The position numbers and the translations under genes are program-made. Shown here piece by piece: positions 12,056-23,954 of a stretch of 64,000 bases of DNA. The stretch is from NCBI GenBank assembly GCA_905331475.1, contig CAJNYU010000182.1, positions 66,343-130,342 of the forward strand, read 5' to 3'. The DNA is from Rotaria socialis. Lineage: Eukaryota; Rotifera; Eurotatoria; Philodinida; Philodinidae. The notes beneath the pieces were generated by a model, which saw only the letters and a program-made list of their open reading frames with translations, was not told the DNA's origin and searched no databases. The stretch's first letter is position 1, and every line of letters starts with the position of its first letter.

Positions 12056-15011
12056 TCGATTGATGAAGATTAACTTGAGAAATATGTGTCATAAACCAAA
12101 GTGTTTAGCATTTCAGAATCGTTTAAAATTTATCTAGAATAAGAATTTTCCTAAATTGTTGCAATACTTGACAATAACACAAAACCTAGTTGTGTGATTT
12201 TGCTGTGCAATCGTACACTGTAAAGTCCAAACATAGAAATCTGAAAACAAAATTCAGAATCACAGAAAGAAAAAGTCAAGAGAAACGACAGTTTTGATAC
12301 ATCGATATGACAGTTGACTAGGATGGATCATTCTCGCCATTTCAGTAGTGTCGAACTTGAAGTTTCAAGCTGATAGTGATCATGTATGTGAGTCACAATT
12401 CTTTAGTGTTGTTGGTTTGAAAGTTCAAAATTTCGATATACGTAACTCAATTTCAAGTTTGACATATATGATAAATGTTAAATATTTAATATATTTATTG
12501 TTTATGCTTTATTTGATCCGGTTGCATGATGTGTGTGTTATAATATTTACTTATTTTGTCGAATCATTCGTTCTGTATCTTTCTAGCAAGTCAAATTTAT
12601 ATTTCTTACCGCTGATTATTTTGTCGAGTATTTCTCTGGTGACTGTTTTTAAGTATACACTTTTCTCGAAAGGGTTCTTCATAAAATGAGAACAGAAGTA
12701 TGTGCACCGTTCGTGTTGTGCGCAAAAAGCCGCATGCACGAGTAACGTGTACACAATAAATTTTGTACATGAAACTTGATAAAAAAAAATGCTCGTATTG
12801 AAAAGATGTCACAAGGGGAAAGGAAGTAGAAAGAAACCAATTGTGAAGAATGGCTGTGTGAATGTGGTTGAACATGCATATGCAGCTAATAGTACATGTA
12901 TTGCAGCTTGAAATGAGGGCGTGTTTGTATAATCTGGCAAACACTGTCGTAATTTTATCCTGGCTAAAGAAATTGTCAGATGAGCTTGTGAATCGAAATC
13001 TGATCAAATGGTTTGATCACTGTCTTCCACACAGGCATACTTTCATCTTCATGATCTCATTATTCGTCAGTTGAAATTAAATACAATACTATTGTGTACA
13101 ATATTTTGAATTTATGAATATGATGGCAACTAATTTTCTATGTGTTTTTCATCTCGTTACACTTGATCTTATAGTTGTCAAATAGAAAATTAATTTTAAA
13201 CGTGGAAAGGACGAACCAAAGCTTTTATAGAAAAAATTAATAATAGCTTAATTTGAATTGATCGAAAACTGGTAAAATTTTGAACTTATTGGTCTCTCGT
13301 GAAAGGAATAATTTTGATTCACCATATACTTTTTATTAATAATTATAATAGGTCAAAAGGTTAAAATCAAAAACAAAAGAAAATGAATAGGAAAATGGGA
13401 AACAGAAAGAGATACGAAAACATATCTATTTAATAAGGTAGCATTTATCTGAGCAGATAAAACTGAAGATAATGAACCATAAATGTTAAGAATCATTCCG
13501 TATTTCCTTCATCAATCAACTAATCAATTGTAATAATCTCAACGAAGTCAACCAGTCAGTGCATTACAATAACCACCTCTGAATTATGGATGATATATGA
13601 AAGATATCACACTTATCAATAGGACGCGCATATCCACGATCATACACAGCAAAGAACATGTTTATTGCAAACATGAAAGTGATGAGGCAGCTGAAGTTTA
13701 TGTTCATACTCAAGTAGTACCTGTTGAAAAATGATGCCAAAATATACAATCGTTTGTATTATCAACTAAATTGAGATCATTACCTTTTATATTCCAGTTC
13801 AATGACACAAAATATATATGACATCTTAATTCTTTATAATAGAACTGATATTCGAAAATCTGAGAAAGGTAATGGCGTTGGTGACGCTTTGAGAAAGTGT
13901 TTATATATGATTTCAAAAGAAAATACTTCAATCTATGTGTACAAAGGATTTAAGGTTAGAGTATCATGTGTTCCCTTGATGAACAGATCAAACAATCTGC
14001 GATAAAGATAAAGTGGTATACAAAAGTGTGCTTTGATCAAATTTAATGAAAAAATGAAGAGTTTAATTCTGTCGATGTATTCCATATTATTTATTTAGAT
14101 AATAATAAAATAGTCATCAGGGCTGTTCATTCTATCAATATTCGAGGATGTGTGTGAAACCGTAACATTGATTGATATCGATATTTCATCTCACCAAAGA
14201 GAATCTGAAGATATTACTGCTAATGTACCAGAGGATATTTTCTTTCTATATCTGTTCCTAAAAAATGCACAAGATTTAATATATTCTTATTCAATTAAGG
14301 ATCTAATTTTAAAAACTTTGTTCTTCTTGACGCAGATGATGTTGATAAAACTGGCAGAGAATATGTATTTCTGGTGTGATATCTCACAGTAAAAATTACA
14401 GCTTGATACATTGAGTCTAACAAAAGTTAGCTCATGGTTATGGTGAACAATATAGGTTTGTGTGTATCTCAGACCATAGACTTTAGAAAGACTATAAAAA
14501 TGATAAAGACTTCAAAGGTTTATACTAGTAATAAAATATGTAGTGGAGTGTATGGTTCTATGTTTTGCATTTAACAGTTTGAGTCTTTGGTAATATTGTG
14601 ACACACTGTTAGCATGAATCAACGAAACTACTCACACAAGCTATAAAAACCACTTTGTATATAAGAATGATGTCGCCGTCGTTCTTGCATTATCTACTCA
14701 ACAAATACAACCATGATCGAACATACTTGAAAGATAAAGAATACAATATGTCATTGTTTTTCACTAAAAAGTAAAAAGAATCAAATGTGAGAAGTAAAGA
14801 TTGGTGAAGTATCGCAAATAGAAAAGAATTTTTTTGAGAATATAAATCAATTCAATACCTTTTGAAGTTTTCATGCACCCGAATGAAACGTTTTCTAGAG
14901 TTTCGAATTGGTTTGAATTCTAGACATCTATTTTTGGCTTCACTATGATGTGAAATACCTTTTTCGACTTCTGTATAATACTCTCTTTTTAGTACAACGA
15001 CTATTGACACA
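12056..15011. other. Intergenic, possible decayed coding remnants only
   Basis: About 3 kb without a supported gene. One exon-like fragment on the minus strand (13564-13739) follows a good acceptor (TTTTTCAACAG) and encodes a hydrophobic stretch. A plus-strand fragment (13802-14005) faintly recalls the C-terminal half of a GNAT acetyltransferase. Neither has a complete structure. The rest is AT-rich non-coding DNA. Confidence 0.45.
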
Positions 15012-15737
15012 ATGCAAGAAATTATTCTGTTTTCTGCTCTCTTATCTGAAATGACTTTCACATGGTACAATGAACCGAAAAAATGGTCTGTCAATCAAAC
15101 AACTATCAATGTTCATACCGACAAGAATACTGACTTTTGGCGGAAGACACACTATGGCTTTGAGCGTGACAGTGGCCATTTCTACTATCACTCATTGCCA
15201 GGAGATCAATCGTTCACAGCTACCGTAAATGTACGAGGAAAATACAACACACTTTACGATCAAGGTGGTTTAATGCTGCGTACTGATGAAAACAATTGGA
15301 TCAAATGTGGCGTGGAGTATGTTGATGGTCAACAATTCGCTAGCGTCGTCGTAACGGTCAATGGATGGTCTGACTGGAGCGTAGTTCCAATCAATGCACC
15401 AGAAATTCTAAAACTACGTACTAGAAGAGAAAAGGAAGCCGTTCATATTGACTTTGCTGAGGGTGAAGACGGAGATTTTCAAATGATGAGATTGGCTTAT
15501 TTGCCGATTACAAAGAGATCAAACGCTATACTGGTTGGAATTATGTGTGCATCTCCAAATAATGCCACACAAGGATTCGATATTAGCTTCGAAGATTTAA
15601 ATATTACGATAGACCACTATACAAATGGAAGTGTACACTTCGGTAGTTGTTATACTTTTCTGTTTTTATTCATTTCGTTGTTGTTGTCATTCGATTTCAA
15701 AAATTCCCTATTTTTAACAGAATCCTGGTATATGTGA
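15012..15737 (+). CDS. DUF1349 (concanavalin A-like, Ree1-type) protein, probable horizontal acquisition
   Basis: About 200 aa of typical DUF1349 sequence. It opens TFTWYNEPKKW, then has DFWRKTHYGF, a core (YDQGGLMLRTDENNWIKCGVEY) and a terminal region (ILVGIMCASPN... FDISFEDL). The family is widespread in bacteria and fungi; yeast Ree1 influences enolase, but a biochemical role is not established. The first ATG after an upstream TTTTTAG acceptor is 15012. A second in-frame ATG at 15051 matches where family members usually begin. Near the end, 15643..15720 has a GTAGTT donor and a TTTTTAACAG acceptor. It is 78 nt, in frame and stop-free: spliced, the product is 215 aa ending ESWYM; retained, 241 aa with a hydrophobic insert. 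I favour splicing. Confidence 0.8.
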   Translation: MQEIILFSALLSEMTFTWYNEPKKWSVNQTTINVHTDKNTDFWRKTHYGFERDSGHFYYHSLPGDQSFTATVNVRGKYNTLYDQGGLMLRTDENNWIKCGVEYVDGQQFASVVVTVNGWSDWSVVPINAPEILKLRTRREKEAVHIDFAEGEDGDFQMMRLAYLPITKRSNAILVGIMCASPNNATQGFDISFEDLNITIDHYTNGSVHFGSCYTFLFLFISLLLSFDFKNSLFLTESWYM

Positions 15738-16199
15738 ACGTGATGACAGTATTTTCATATATGCTAACTTTTTCTATCAGATGGAACCAGCAAAATATGT
15801 TAAATATTCCAGGGTTTAAGTGTGGGTTGTGTGTAAGACTCTCACGATATCAATATTTCTTGTCGATGTGAGTCATTATATACGTAGACTAAAACAAACG
15901 CATCCACACCTCCTCTTGCCGCTGAATGCAACGAACTGCTAATATTAATAATCATGTTTTATTGATTTTATTTTCATTCTATTGATTGAGTACGGAAACA
16001 ATAGATCTCAAATGATGATCAATAGCTGCTGAGCAGTGACCTCTATTGATTCATATTTCTAATAGCTCAATCGAGAATCATCAATTGATTGACTACAATA
16101 TATGTAAAAATAAATAAATGAATGAATGGTATATCAATTTAATTTATTGAATAATAGAAGCCTTGAGTTTCTCTTTCAGTTGATTTCTATTAACAGAAA
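15738..16199. other. Intergenic; 5' flank of USO1
   Basis: No gene. CAATCAATTGATTG-like palindromic words occur around 16060-16100. Just before the USO1 ATG there is a strong acceptor (TTCTCTTTCAG) and then a second one (TATTAACAG) 4 nt from the ATG. This suggests either a 5'UTR intron or a trans-splice site. Confidence 0.5.
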
Positions 16200-19100
16200 A
16201 TGGCTTTCTGGCGTGCTGGCTCTCTATTTTCGTCTTCTACATCTGCGACGACCACAAACAATAATACGATCGCTCAAGAAACGGTAAAATACAAAACATC
16301 GATTTCAATATCTCTTCATTCAACTTTTTCTATATTTACAGATTGACCGTCTCTGCGATCGGTTACAATCAGCAACTCGTAGCGAAGATCGACGAGATGC
16401 TGTACGCGGTCTGAAAGGACTTTCAAAAGTAAACCAACAAAGTTCTTCAAGATTAATATAAATGAATATTTGTTTTTGAAATATATAGAAATGTAAACTC
16501 GAAGTTGGTACTCAAAGTATGAATCTATTAGCCAACACTTTACAAGGTGATCGAACAGATTTGGATCTCATTCAATTGGCTCTTGAAACATTAGCTAATG
16601 TAGTGACATATGAAACAGGCAATGATGATGGTGAGTTATTACTGTTTTAGAGCTATTTTTTAACTACAATTTCGTTTCTTTCATAGAACAAGCAAATTTA
16701 CCACAAGATATTACAGTTCAATTTACAGGTATACCATTGTTTTTATTTTAACATAAAAAATATCTTTTATTTCTAGAATTGTATATTAAGGATAAGGTTC
16801 ATGTTCATGCAGCGCTTGAACTCATAGAGGTTTGTTATATTTATTGACACTTTTATTTTATATTGAAAAGATAATTCTAGGAAACTGATTTTAATGTCCG
16901 TCGAAGTGCAATTCGATTTCTTACTGCACTACTTACCAATTGTACGAAAGAATTACAAGATATTATTTTAGAAAGTGGACCTATGGGTGTTTCCAAATTA
17001 GTCGATCTTTTACAAGATGAACGTGAAGTTATTCGAAATGATGTAAAGTTCAAATTTTATTTAAAAGAATAATAAAAATTCTTTGCTTGCAGGCACTTCT
17101 TCTTTTACAAATCTTAACACGATATAATACTAATATACAAAAAATAGTAGCATTTGAAAATGGTTTTGAACGTTTATTTGAAATACTTGCCAGTGAAGGT
17201 GGTAGTGATGGACGTAAGTCAATAAAAGCTTATTTTGGTTTTCTTGAAGAAAAAATGCCTTCTCTCTCATAAATAGTTGTTACGGTTGAAGATTGTTTAT
17301 CTGTCCTATTAAATTTATTACAAAACAATGTGTCAAATCAAAGTTATTTCCGTGAAGGTTCCTATATTCGACGTTTAGTTGATTTTTTTGAACTTGGTTC
17401 AATTGGTGAAAAACGTTGGTCAGCACAAAAAGTTACAAATGTTCATCTTCTATTACAAGTAATATTCGTAGAACGAAACCTATTGAATTGATTCTATCGT
17501 ATTTGTTTGTACTCCTATAAAGACAATTCGAATACTTGTTTCACCAACGAACTCACATCAAAATATTCTTGCGTGTCAACGGACAGTTAGTCAATGTGGT
17601 AATACTTTTCATAATAATGGCAAAGCATCATCTAATTTTTCTTATAAAAAGGTTTATTACACCGCTTATGTGTTATGTTGACACTTACAACAATTCCTGC
17701 TGATGTGTTAGCTGAAGTAATTTGAATACATTTATTGAAAAGAATTATTTATTGCCATACTTATAGACTATTAACACAATTGGTGATGCTGTACGTGGTA
17801 ATGCAGAAAACCAACAATTTCTTGGTTCTGTTATGAACACAACTGGTGAAATTCAACAGTAAGTAAACTATCGAATATGAGAGTAGTATTTCAACCACTA
17901 AAAATTTTCTTTTTTCTCTTTCTAGACCTGTATTATTTAATCTTTTATACACAATGGTTGCTGGTGAAAAGCAATCTTTTCCACTTCGAATATCAATTCT
18001 CTATTGTCTTCAATGTTATCTATATAAAAATGATCTTGGAAAATCTTTGATTGTTCAAACATTACTACCTCAAACTGAGAATGGTTAATTACTTATTTAA
18101 AAAAGATTACAAAAATATTTATTAATTCCGTTTATTTTTACATTTCAGTTGCCAATCAGTATACGTTGGGTCATTTGTTAATAATAGGTTATCTAAGTAA
18201 AGATAACGTTGCATCATGGTGTTCCGGGATTGCACTTGCACATTTAATTGCTGATAATCAACAATTTAAAGAAGCAATACTTAAAGTTGTCTTAGCTGTT
18301 GATCAAGCACAAGCAGGAGCTAAGACATTAATGGAAATATCAACAGATTTATTAGAAAACGTAAATAGAAAACAAAAGTTTTTCTTTTTAATATATTTTC
18401 ATATTTATGAATAGTCTTCATCGTCATTTCATACTCGTGTGGCTGTACTTATTTTTCTATGTACATGGTTATCAAATTGTTCATTAGCCGTACAAGCATT
18501 TCTCTCAATTCAAAATAGTATATCATATGTATATATTTAATTGTGTTCATTAGTTTCTTTTTTTCACTTGAAATATCTCTCTTTGTCTTTTTAGCTTATT
18601 TCTCAAATATGTGGTCAATTAGTTGCAGACGATCGTGAAATTCTTATTCAATCGTTATGTTCATTTGCATTAGGTTTATGTTTGGTTTTCAATAATAATC
18701 AAATACCATCGTATACAACGTAAAGCTAAAAAGTGATTATTTTCTAAAAGATTAAGATTTTCTTTCATTGATTTTAGTGAATCTCTTGAACGATTAATTA
18801 ACAAACGTATTGGTATTGATTTATTTCAAGAAAAACTTGAAACACTTTCAAAATCAGAATATTATTCCAAAACATTACAAAAGCCACAATTAAAATTATC
18901 AAAAACAAATGATATGATTCTTGATTATGAATTTGCTCGTTTATATAAAGCATTAGAAGGCTCAATAACACGTATGTTAACTTCACGTCAAATGAATTCA
19001 ACTGAAAATTCACTTATTGGTCCATTGTCAACAAATCTTTATGAACAACAAACATCAACAATGATGGCACATTATCATGATTTAATTCGAAAACAAGATC

Positions 19101-20380
19101 AACAAATAAATTCATATAAACAACAAGAAAAACAATTTATTGATGAATCTCAGATTTATAAAAAGAAAATGTTGGATCTAGAACAAAACTTACAAGAAGT
19201 TAAAGATCAATATTCTTTACTAAAACTATCGACTAAACAAGGTTTGTTCAGATGAAATTAATATTGAATTAGTCTAATCTTCCCAATCAATAGGACCAGA
19301 TACTCACAATGAATTGGCAACAATATGTGAACAACAACGAAGAGAATTGGAATATTTAAGAAATTTTGTTGTACGTACTTTTATTCATCACTTCTTCATT
19401 TTGATTGTAAATTTTTTATAGGCTCAACATCAACAACATTATAATTCAACACAACCGTAAGTTTCGTTTAAATAGTAGCATCTAGTGAACGAGAAAACAA
19501 AATTGTTATGTACTGACATTTTGAAGCAAGTGTCTTTCGAATACATAAGATTTATCAATAAGAGATATGACATAAAACCTTGTCCTACTATGACAAGATC
19601 ATGGTAAATTAGGTACCAACAGAAATTAGCTCAAGATTAATAGCTTGATGTTGAGAACTTTGATTTTTCTTTTTTTGGAATATTTTAGAATTGAAAATGG
19701 AATTGAACATTTGAACTTGAATAACACTGAAAATCACGATATGCAGGTAAAAACATTATGCGTGTATGAAATGTTTATTTTGACTTTATCAACGTGAATA
19801 TGTTTTTTCAAGAACCATAGAAAACTTCAAACAGGTGAAAGAGCAGCATTAACTGCTCGTATCACTGAATTACAAGAAAAAGTAAATGCATTTGAGGATA
19901 GGTAAGAATATGAAGTGAAGTAAAAAAAAAAGCAAATTCCTTATCCCTAATCTAATTAGATATGCAACGCAAAATGATGAAATAGCTCGACTACAATTAG
20001 AAAATGGTGTTCTACAAGAAAAAATTACTAATGAAAAACGAAAAGTTTCAATTCTAGAAGTGAATCATCGGAAAATTTCTTTTCTGCTAGAGTACATATA
20101 TTTTTGTAGGGTGTTGAAAGTCAAATGCATGGATTAATCGATGATAAAGCTCGATGCGATAGTGAATATCAAAAATTGAATAGTGTTTATCAACAAAATC
20201 TAAACGAACAAAATGATTTACTTGTTCTTTGCTCGACGTACGAAGATCATTTAACAAATTGCAGAAACATAATTCAATCAGCAGGATTAACAGTAATTAG
20301 AAAGGTTCTTCTGGTAATATTTTATTTGGTCTGTTTCTGTTTAGGTACCAAAATTTTTACTTGACCTCGATAATAATTAA
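16200..20380 (+). CDS. USO1: General vesicular transport factor p115/Uso1
   Basis: Twenty-three exons keep frame throughout: 16200..16283, 16342..16428, 16489..16630, 16687..16728, 16777..16829, 16881..17042, 17093..17213, 17277..17458, 17523..17598, 17652..17716, 17767..17858, 17926..18083, 18149..18360, 18415..18528, 18595..18719, 18778..19241, 19294..19370, 19422..19456, 19689..19746, 19813..19901, 19960..20059, 20110..20292, 20345..20380. The product is 918 aa (human p115 is about 960). The N-terminal ~600 residues are the armadillo-like head (for example VEDCLSVLLNLLQNN, EGSYIRRLVDFFE). The C-terminal ~300 are coiled coil, with a short acidic end (LLDLDNN) instead of the long acidic tail of vertebrates. 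p115 tethers ER-to-Golgi and intra-Golgi vesicles, binding Rab1, golgins and SNAREs. Most introns are 45-65 nt; intron 18 is 232 nt. The last donor is chosen at 20293 because the alternative would leave a 31-nt intron. Confidence 0.93.
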
Positions 20381-21051
20381 TAATCATCGTTCATTTATGT
20401 GATGTGATGCATTCTATTTATATATTTCTCATTTTAAATCGTTATACTGTTGTTTTTTTTTCTTCTGTATTTATGCGTATGTTTTAATCTTGTGTTTCTT
20501 CGTCATTTGATCGATAAAAATAGAATTGTATGGGAGACAGAGTTATTATGTTACCGATAAAACATAAAAAACATTAAGTAACTCTATTGAAAGTTCGTAT
20601 CAATTTACAGATGAACATATTTTCGGGGGCTCATACAATGAATAGCGCTCTATTCGTTTTGATAAAATTTGAGCATACTCACGCCTACACCCACAGGATC
20701 TAAAGCTGCACAGATGAGAATGCCAAAGAAATTAAAATGACGAAGAAACTATTTGTAGTGAGTTGTAAATTTGAAAATTTTTCTTTGGCGATAACTATGG
20801 TATTGTATTTCATCTTTCTTCGTCATATCGTTGTAGAGGGCGCTTCTACACATTACACACACCCACGCCCTGCATAACATGTATAGATAAATATTTTTCT
20901 CTTTCCATGACTAAAGCGTGTATCTGTAGCTACGCGTTGACAATAACAACTCATTTTCGCCAATTGGAAGTTGACTTTGGCGGAAAGAAAAGCAAGCGTG
21001 CCGGCTACCTGTTGTTTTTCTTCTTTATTTCTCTCTTGTCATCATCAAATA
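20381..21051. other. USO1 3' flank and 5' flank of B-box gene
   Basis: No gene. The stretch ~20440-20578 shares word order with ~22210-22340 downstream of the next gene. The best match is ATGGGAGACAGAG versus ATGGGCGACAGAG, followed by an A-rich run. The sequence before 21052 includes a CT-rich leader (TTCTTTATTTCTCTCTTG) without an AG acceptor next to the ATG. Confidence 0.5.
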
Positions 21052-22068
21052 ATGACGACAAATCTCGACAAACCTCTTTGTAGGATATGTAACAAAGCAA
21101 GAGGCGTTTTTAAATGTGATGGATGTTCAGATTATTTCTGTTTCCAACATACGGGAAATCATCGTCAGCATGTTATCAAACAATTGGATCATGTAGAAGA
21201 GATTCATAATCTTGTTCAAGAAAGCCTAGCTCAGCAATCGGCCGAGCCACGACAAGATGTACAAGCTTTGCAAGATGAATTGATGAAAAAGATTGACATG
21301 TGGGAACACGACTCAATTGCCAAAATTAAAAAAGTGGCCGAAGAAACTAGAAACGAACTAATTCAGCATACAACAGGATATTTGGCTCATAAAAAGCTCG
21401 AATTAGATAAGTTGACTAATGAACTTTGTCTAGCTCGACAAAACATTGATTTTATTGAGAGTGACGTTCGTGAATGGATGAATAAACTCAATAAAATGAA
21501 GGCAGAAATTACCAATCCAGTAAAGATTGCAGTTCGAGAAGCTGGTGTACCACTGGTTACCAAGATGCATATCGATGTTTTCGAGTCGTTTGATCTGTTT
21601 GAACGTACGTCTGGCAAAGCTGTATTTGAAGACAATGGCAAAGTTGCTGTCGTGCAGGATGGTCTTGAGAATTATGTCGAAGTACGTGGGAAAAGTGAGT
21701 ATACAACTGGAAAACGTATATTATCGTTAAAGATCGAAAAATTAAGTGGCTGGATTTTATTTGGTATAATTTCGAAGTTGACTCCGTTGCAAGAACATTC
21801 CTATAGTTCACCATCATGTTATGGTTGGTATAACGGTGATCATTTTGTGTATCGCAATGGGGAAAACGTAGGTGGACAAGGCCACGACGCCATTGAGAAC
21901 GATATCATCCAGTTTTCCATTAATTGCGACCAACGACTAATTCGTTTGACGAACGAACGTACGAATCGTACACTCGAACTCTCTGTAGACATTGACAAAT
22001 GCCCATTTCCATGGCAGTTTCATCTCAATCTAAATTTAGTACCCACTCGCATTCGTATTCTTTCTTGA
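21052..22068 (+). CDS. B-box zinc finger, coiled-coil, SPRY-like protein
   Basis: A single exon encoding 338 aa. The start is the ATG at 21052 (MTTNLDKPLCRICNKARG); upstream in-frame codons are not AUG. Residues ~10-45 are a B-box-type zinc-binding module: C10, C13, C22, C25, C30 and His residues up to NHRQHVIKQLDHVEEIH. Residues ~55-165 are heptad-rich coiled coil (LMKKIDMWEHDSIAKIKKV). Residues ~175-338 form a SPRY-like fold with FGIISK, CYGWYNGDHFVYRNG and FPWQFHLNLN. The order resembles the TRIM family but lacks a RING, so E3 ligase activity is not predicted; such RING-less proteins are abundant in bdelloids. The intronless structure suggests a recent retro- or lineage-specific expansion. 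Partner and function are unknown. Confidence 0.8.
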   Translation: MTTNLDKPLCRICNKARGVFKCDGCSDYFCFQHTGNHRQHVIKQLDHVEEIHNLVQESLAQQSAEPRQDVQALQDELMKKIDMWEHDSIAKIKKVAEETRNELIQHTTGYLAHKKLELDKLTNELCLARQNIDFIESDVREWMNKLNKMKAEITNPVKIAVREAGVPLVTKMHIDVFESFDLFERTSGKAVFEDNGKVAVVQDGLENYVEVRGKSEYTTGKRILSLKIEKLSGWILFGIISKLTPLQEHSYSSPSCYGWYNGDHFVYRNGENVGGQGHDAIENDIIQFSINCDQRLIRLTNERTNRTLELSVDIDKCPFPWQFHLNLNLVPTRIRILS

Positions 22069-22532
22069 AGATGAATCTTAAATTGATGTTTTGAATAGTA
22101 CCAATACTTTTAAGAAAAATTTCCATCTAATATTATAATCATCTATCCAACAAGCTGTTTTTAATTTAGTTTGATATTTTATGTGTGGAACTACTTTTTA
22201 TCTATATCTCATGTAGAATTCTTATATTGTTGTGTTTACTTTCTGTAGCGATCTTTGTAAATTAGGTTTTCTCATCAATGACTTGTTAAAAATGAAATTA
22301 TATGGGCGACAGAGTAATTACATTAACAATAAAAGAAATTTTCAGACAGTATGCAACGAAAAGATCCTGATGATAGAGCATGTTTTGTTAGATAATCTGA
22401 TTCGCTCTAGGAACATCAGAATTGTATAGTTTATGCATAATTTTTGCTCGAAAATTCCACAAAAAAGCAAAAAAAAAACAAGAAATTAATCTCACACTTT
22501 TTCATCGACAATTTTTACCAGCAAAATACGAG
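22069..22532. other. Convergent 3' interval
   Basis: Lies between the converging ends of the B-box gene and the PuuE-UraD gene. It holds the second copy of the shared 3' element (~22210-22340) with an AACAATAAAAG word that could act as polyadenylation signal. No gene seen. Confidence 0.5.
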
Positions 22533-23954
22533 CTAATCGGGTAAGACAGCTTTCAAACGTAAATAAGCAATACGTTCTACTTGAGCGCAAGCTGTTTGAA
22601 ATTCCGTTTCTCGATCATTATCAAGTCGACATTTGAAAGCGTCAAGTATACTTGCTTTCGTATTATCTTTTACCGCAATTATAAATGGAAAGCTAAATTT
22701 TTTTGTATAGCTATTATTCAATTCAGTGAATATCTGTTTTTCTTCACTTGTTAACATGTCAAGACCGGCAGAAGCTTGCTCATTTGTTGATTCAGCTGTT
22801 AAAAGTTTCGCAGCAGCTAACTTGCCAGCTAAATCTGGATGGGCAACTAAAACTTGCAAACGTTCATCGTCAGATGCCGCACGAAATTGTGTTCGTAAAG
22901 CAAAATGTAGACCTGTAGCGTTATCATTAGCTGGACCAAGCTCTCCGTCAAAAGCACGCTCTGCAATCCACGGTGAATGCTCAAAAATTGATCCAAATCG
23001 ATGTATGAATGTTTCTCGATTTAATTTTGATGGGACCAAATCTGGTTTAACGTATGGATGCATTTTTTTCCAATGCCGAGCAATATCAATTCGAGTGGGT
23101 ATCCACACTTTGTCATGACTTTTTATGTAATCAATAAAACGAGCTAGAGCAGCGATTCTACCAGGACGGCCTATTAAACGGCAATGTAAGCCAATAGTCA
23201 TCATCTTTGCACTGCCTCGCTTTCCTTCTTCATAGAGTGTATCAAACGAATCTTTAAGATAAGTATAAAATTGATCACCACAATTAAAACCTTGTGGAGT
23301 GGCAAATCTCATATCATTTGCATCTAATGTATAAGGAATAATCAATTGTGGTTTACCGTTACGTTCATACCAGTAGGGTAAGTCATCATCATACGTATCT
23401 GAAATATATTCAAATCCACCTTCGTCACTAGCAAGATGAACAGTATTGACAGAACATCGACCAGTATACCAACCGGTTGGACGTTGGCCAGTAGCGAGAG
23501 TATGAAGGCGAATGGCTTCATCAATTTGCGTACGCTCAGTTTCTTCGGACATATCTTTATGTTCGATCCATTTATAGCCATGTGAAGCTATCTCCCATCC
23601 AGCGTCTTGCATGGCTTTGACTTGTGTAGGTGATCGCATAAGAGCAGTTGCAATAGCATAGATAGTAACCGGTATTTCCTTTTCTGTCAAGAGACGATGT
23701 AAACGCCAAAACCCAGCGCGAGCACCATATTCATAGATAGATTCCATATTCCAATGGCGAAGCCCAGGCCATTGAGCGGCACCAACAATTTCAGAAAGAA
23801 ATGCTTCCGAAGCAGAATCTCCATGTAAAATATTATTTTCACCGCCTTCTTCATAGTTAAGAACGAACTGAACAGCGACATAAGCATCATTTGGCCAACA
23901 AGGTTTCGGTGGATGTTGACCATAGCCAAGCATATTACGTGGATAGTATGGCAT
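22533..23954 (-). CDS. Fused allantoinase PuuE and OHCU decarboxylase (UraD), bacterial-type
   Basis: One exon, 473 aa, from the ATG at 23954. Residues 1-~300 match PuuE, the allantoinase analogue of the polysaccharide deacetylase fold: YPRNMLGYGQHPP, QFVLNYEEGGEN, FLSEIVGAAQWPG, WEIASHGYKWIEH. It hydrolyses allantoin to allantoate. Residues ~310-473 match 2-oxo-4-hydroxy-4-carboxy-5-ureidoimidazoline decarboxylase: FGSIFEHSPWIAERAF, the AHPDLAGK catalytic-His motif, LNNSYTKKFSFPFIIAV and a final ERIAYLRL. It decarboxylates OHCU to S-allantoin. The two domains therefore catalyse consecutive steps of urate breakdown. In bacteria puuE and uraD are adjacent or fused; animals use an unrelated allantoinase. 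The lack of introns and the bacterial-type domains argue for horizontal gain. All core motifs look intact. No targeting signal is evident. Confidence 0.93.
   Translation of the reverse strand: MPYYPRNMLGYGQHPPKPCWPNDAYVAVQFVLNYEEGGENNILHGDSASEAFLSEIVGAAQWPGLRHWNMESIYEYGARAGFWRLHRLLTEKEIPVTIYAIATALMRSPTQVKAMQDAGWEIASHGYKWIEHKDMSEETERTQIDEAIRLHTLATGQRPTGWYTGRCSVNTVHLASDEGGFEYISDTYDDDLPYWYERNGKPQLIIPYTLDANDMRFATPQGFNCGDQFYTYLKDSFDTLYEEGKRGSAKMMTIGLHCRLIGRPGRIAALARFIDYIKSHDKVWIPTRIDIARHWKKMHPYVKPDLVPSKLNRETFIHRFGSIFEHSPWIAERAFDGELGPANDNATGLHFALRTQFRAASDDERLQVLVAHPDLAGKLAAAKLLTAESTNEQASAGLDMLTSEEKQIFTELNNSYTKKFSFPFIIAVKDNTKASILDAFKCRLDNDRETEFQTACAQVERIAYLRLKAVLPD

Noticed and set aside
13564-13749. 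Hydrophobic exon-like frame on the minus strand
   Set aside because: Good acceptor, but no upstream exon or recognisable family.
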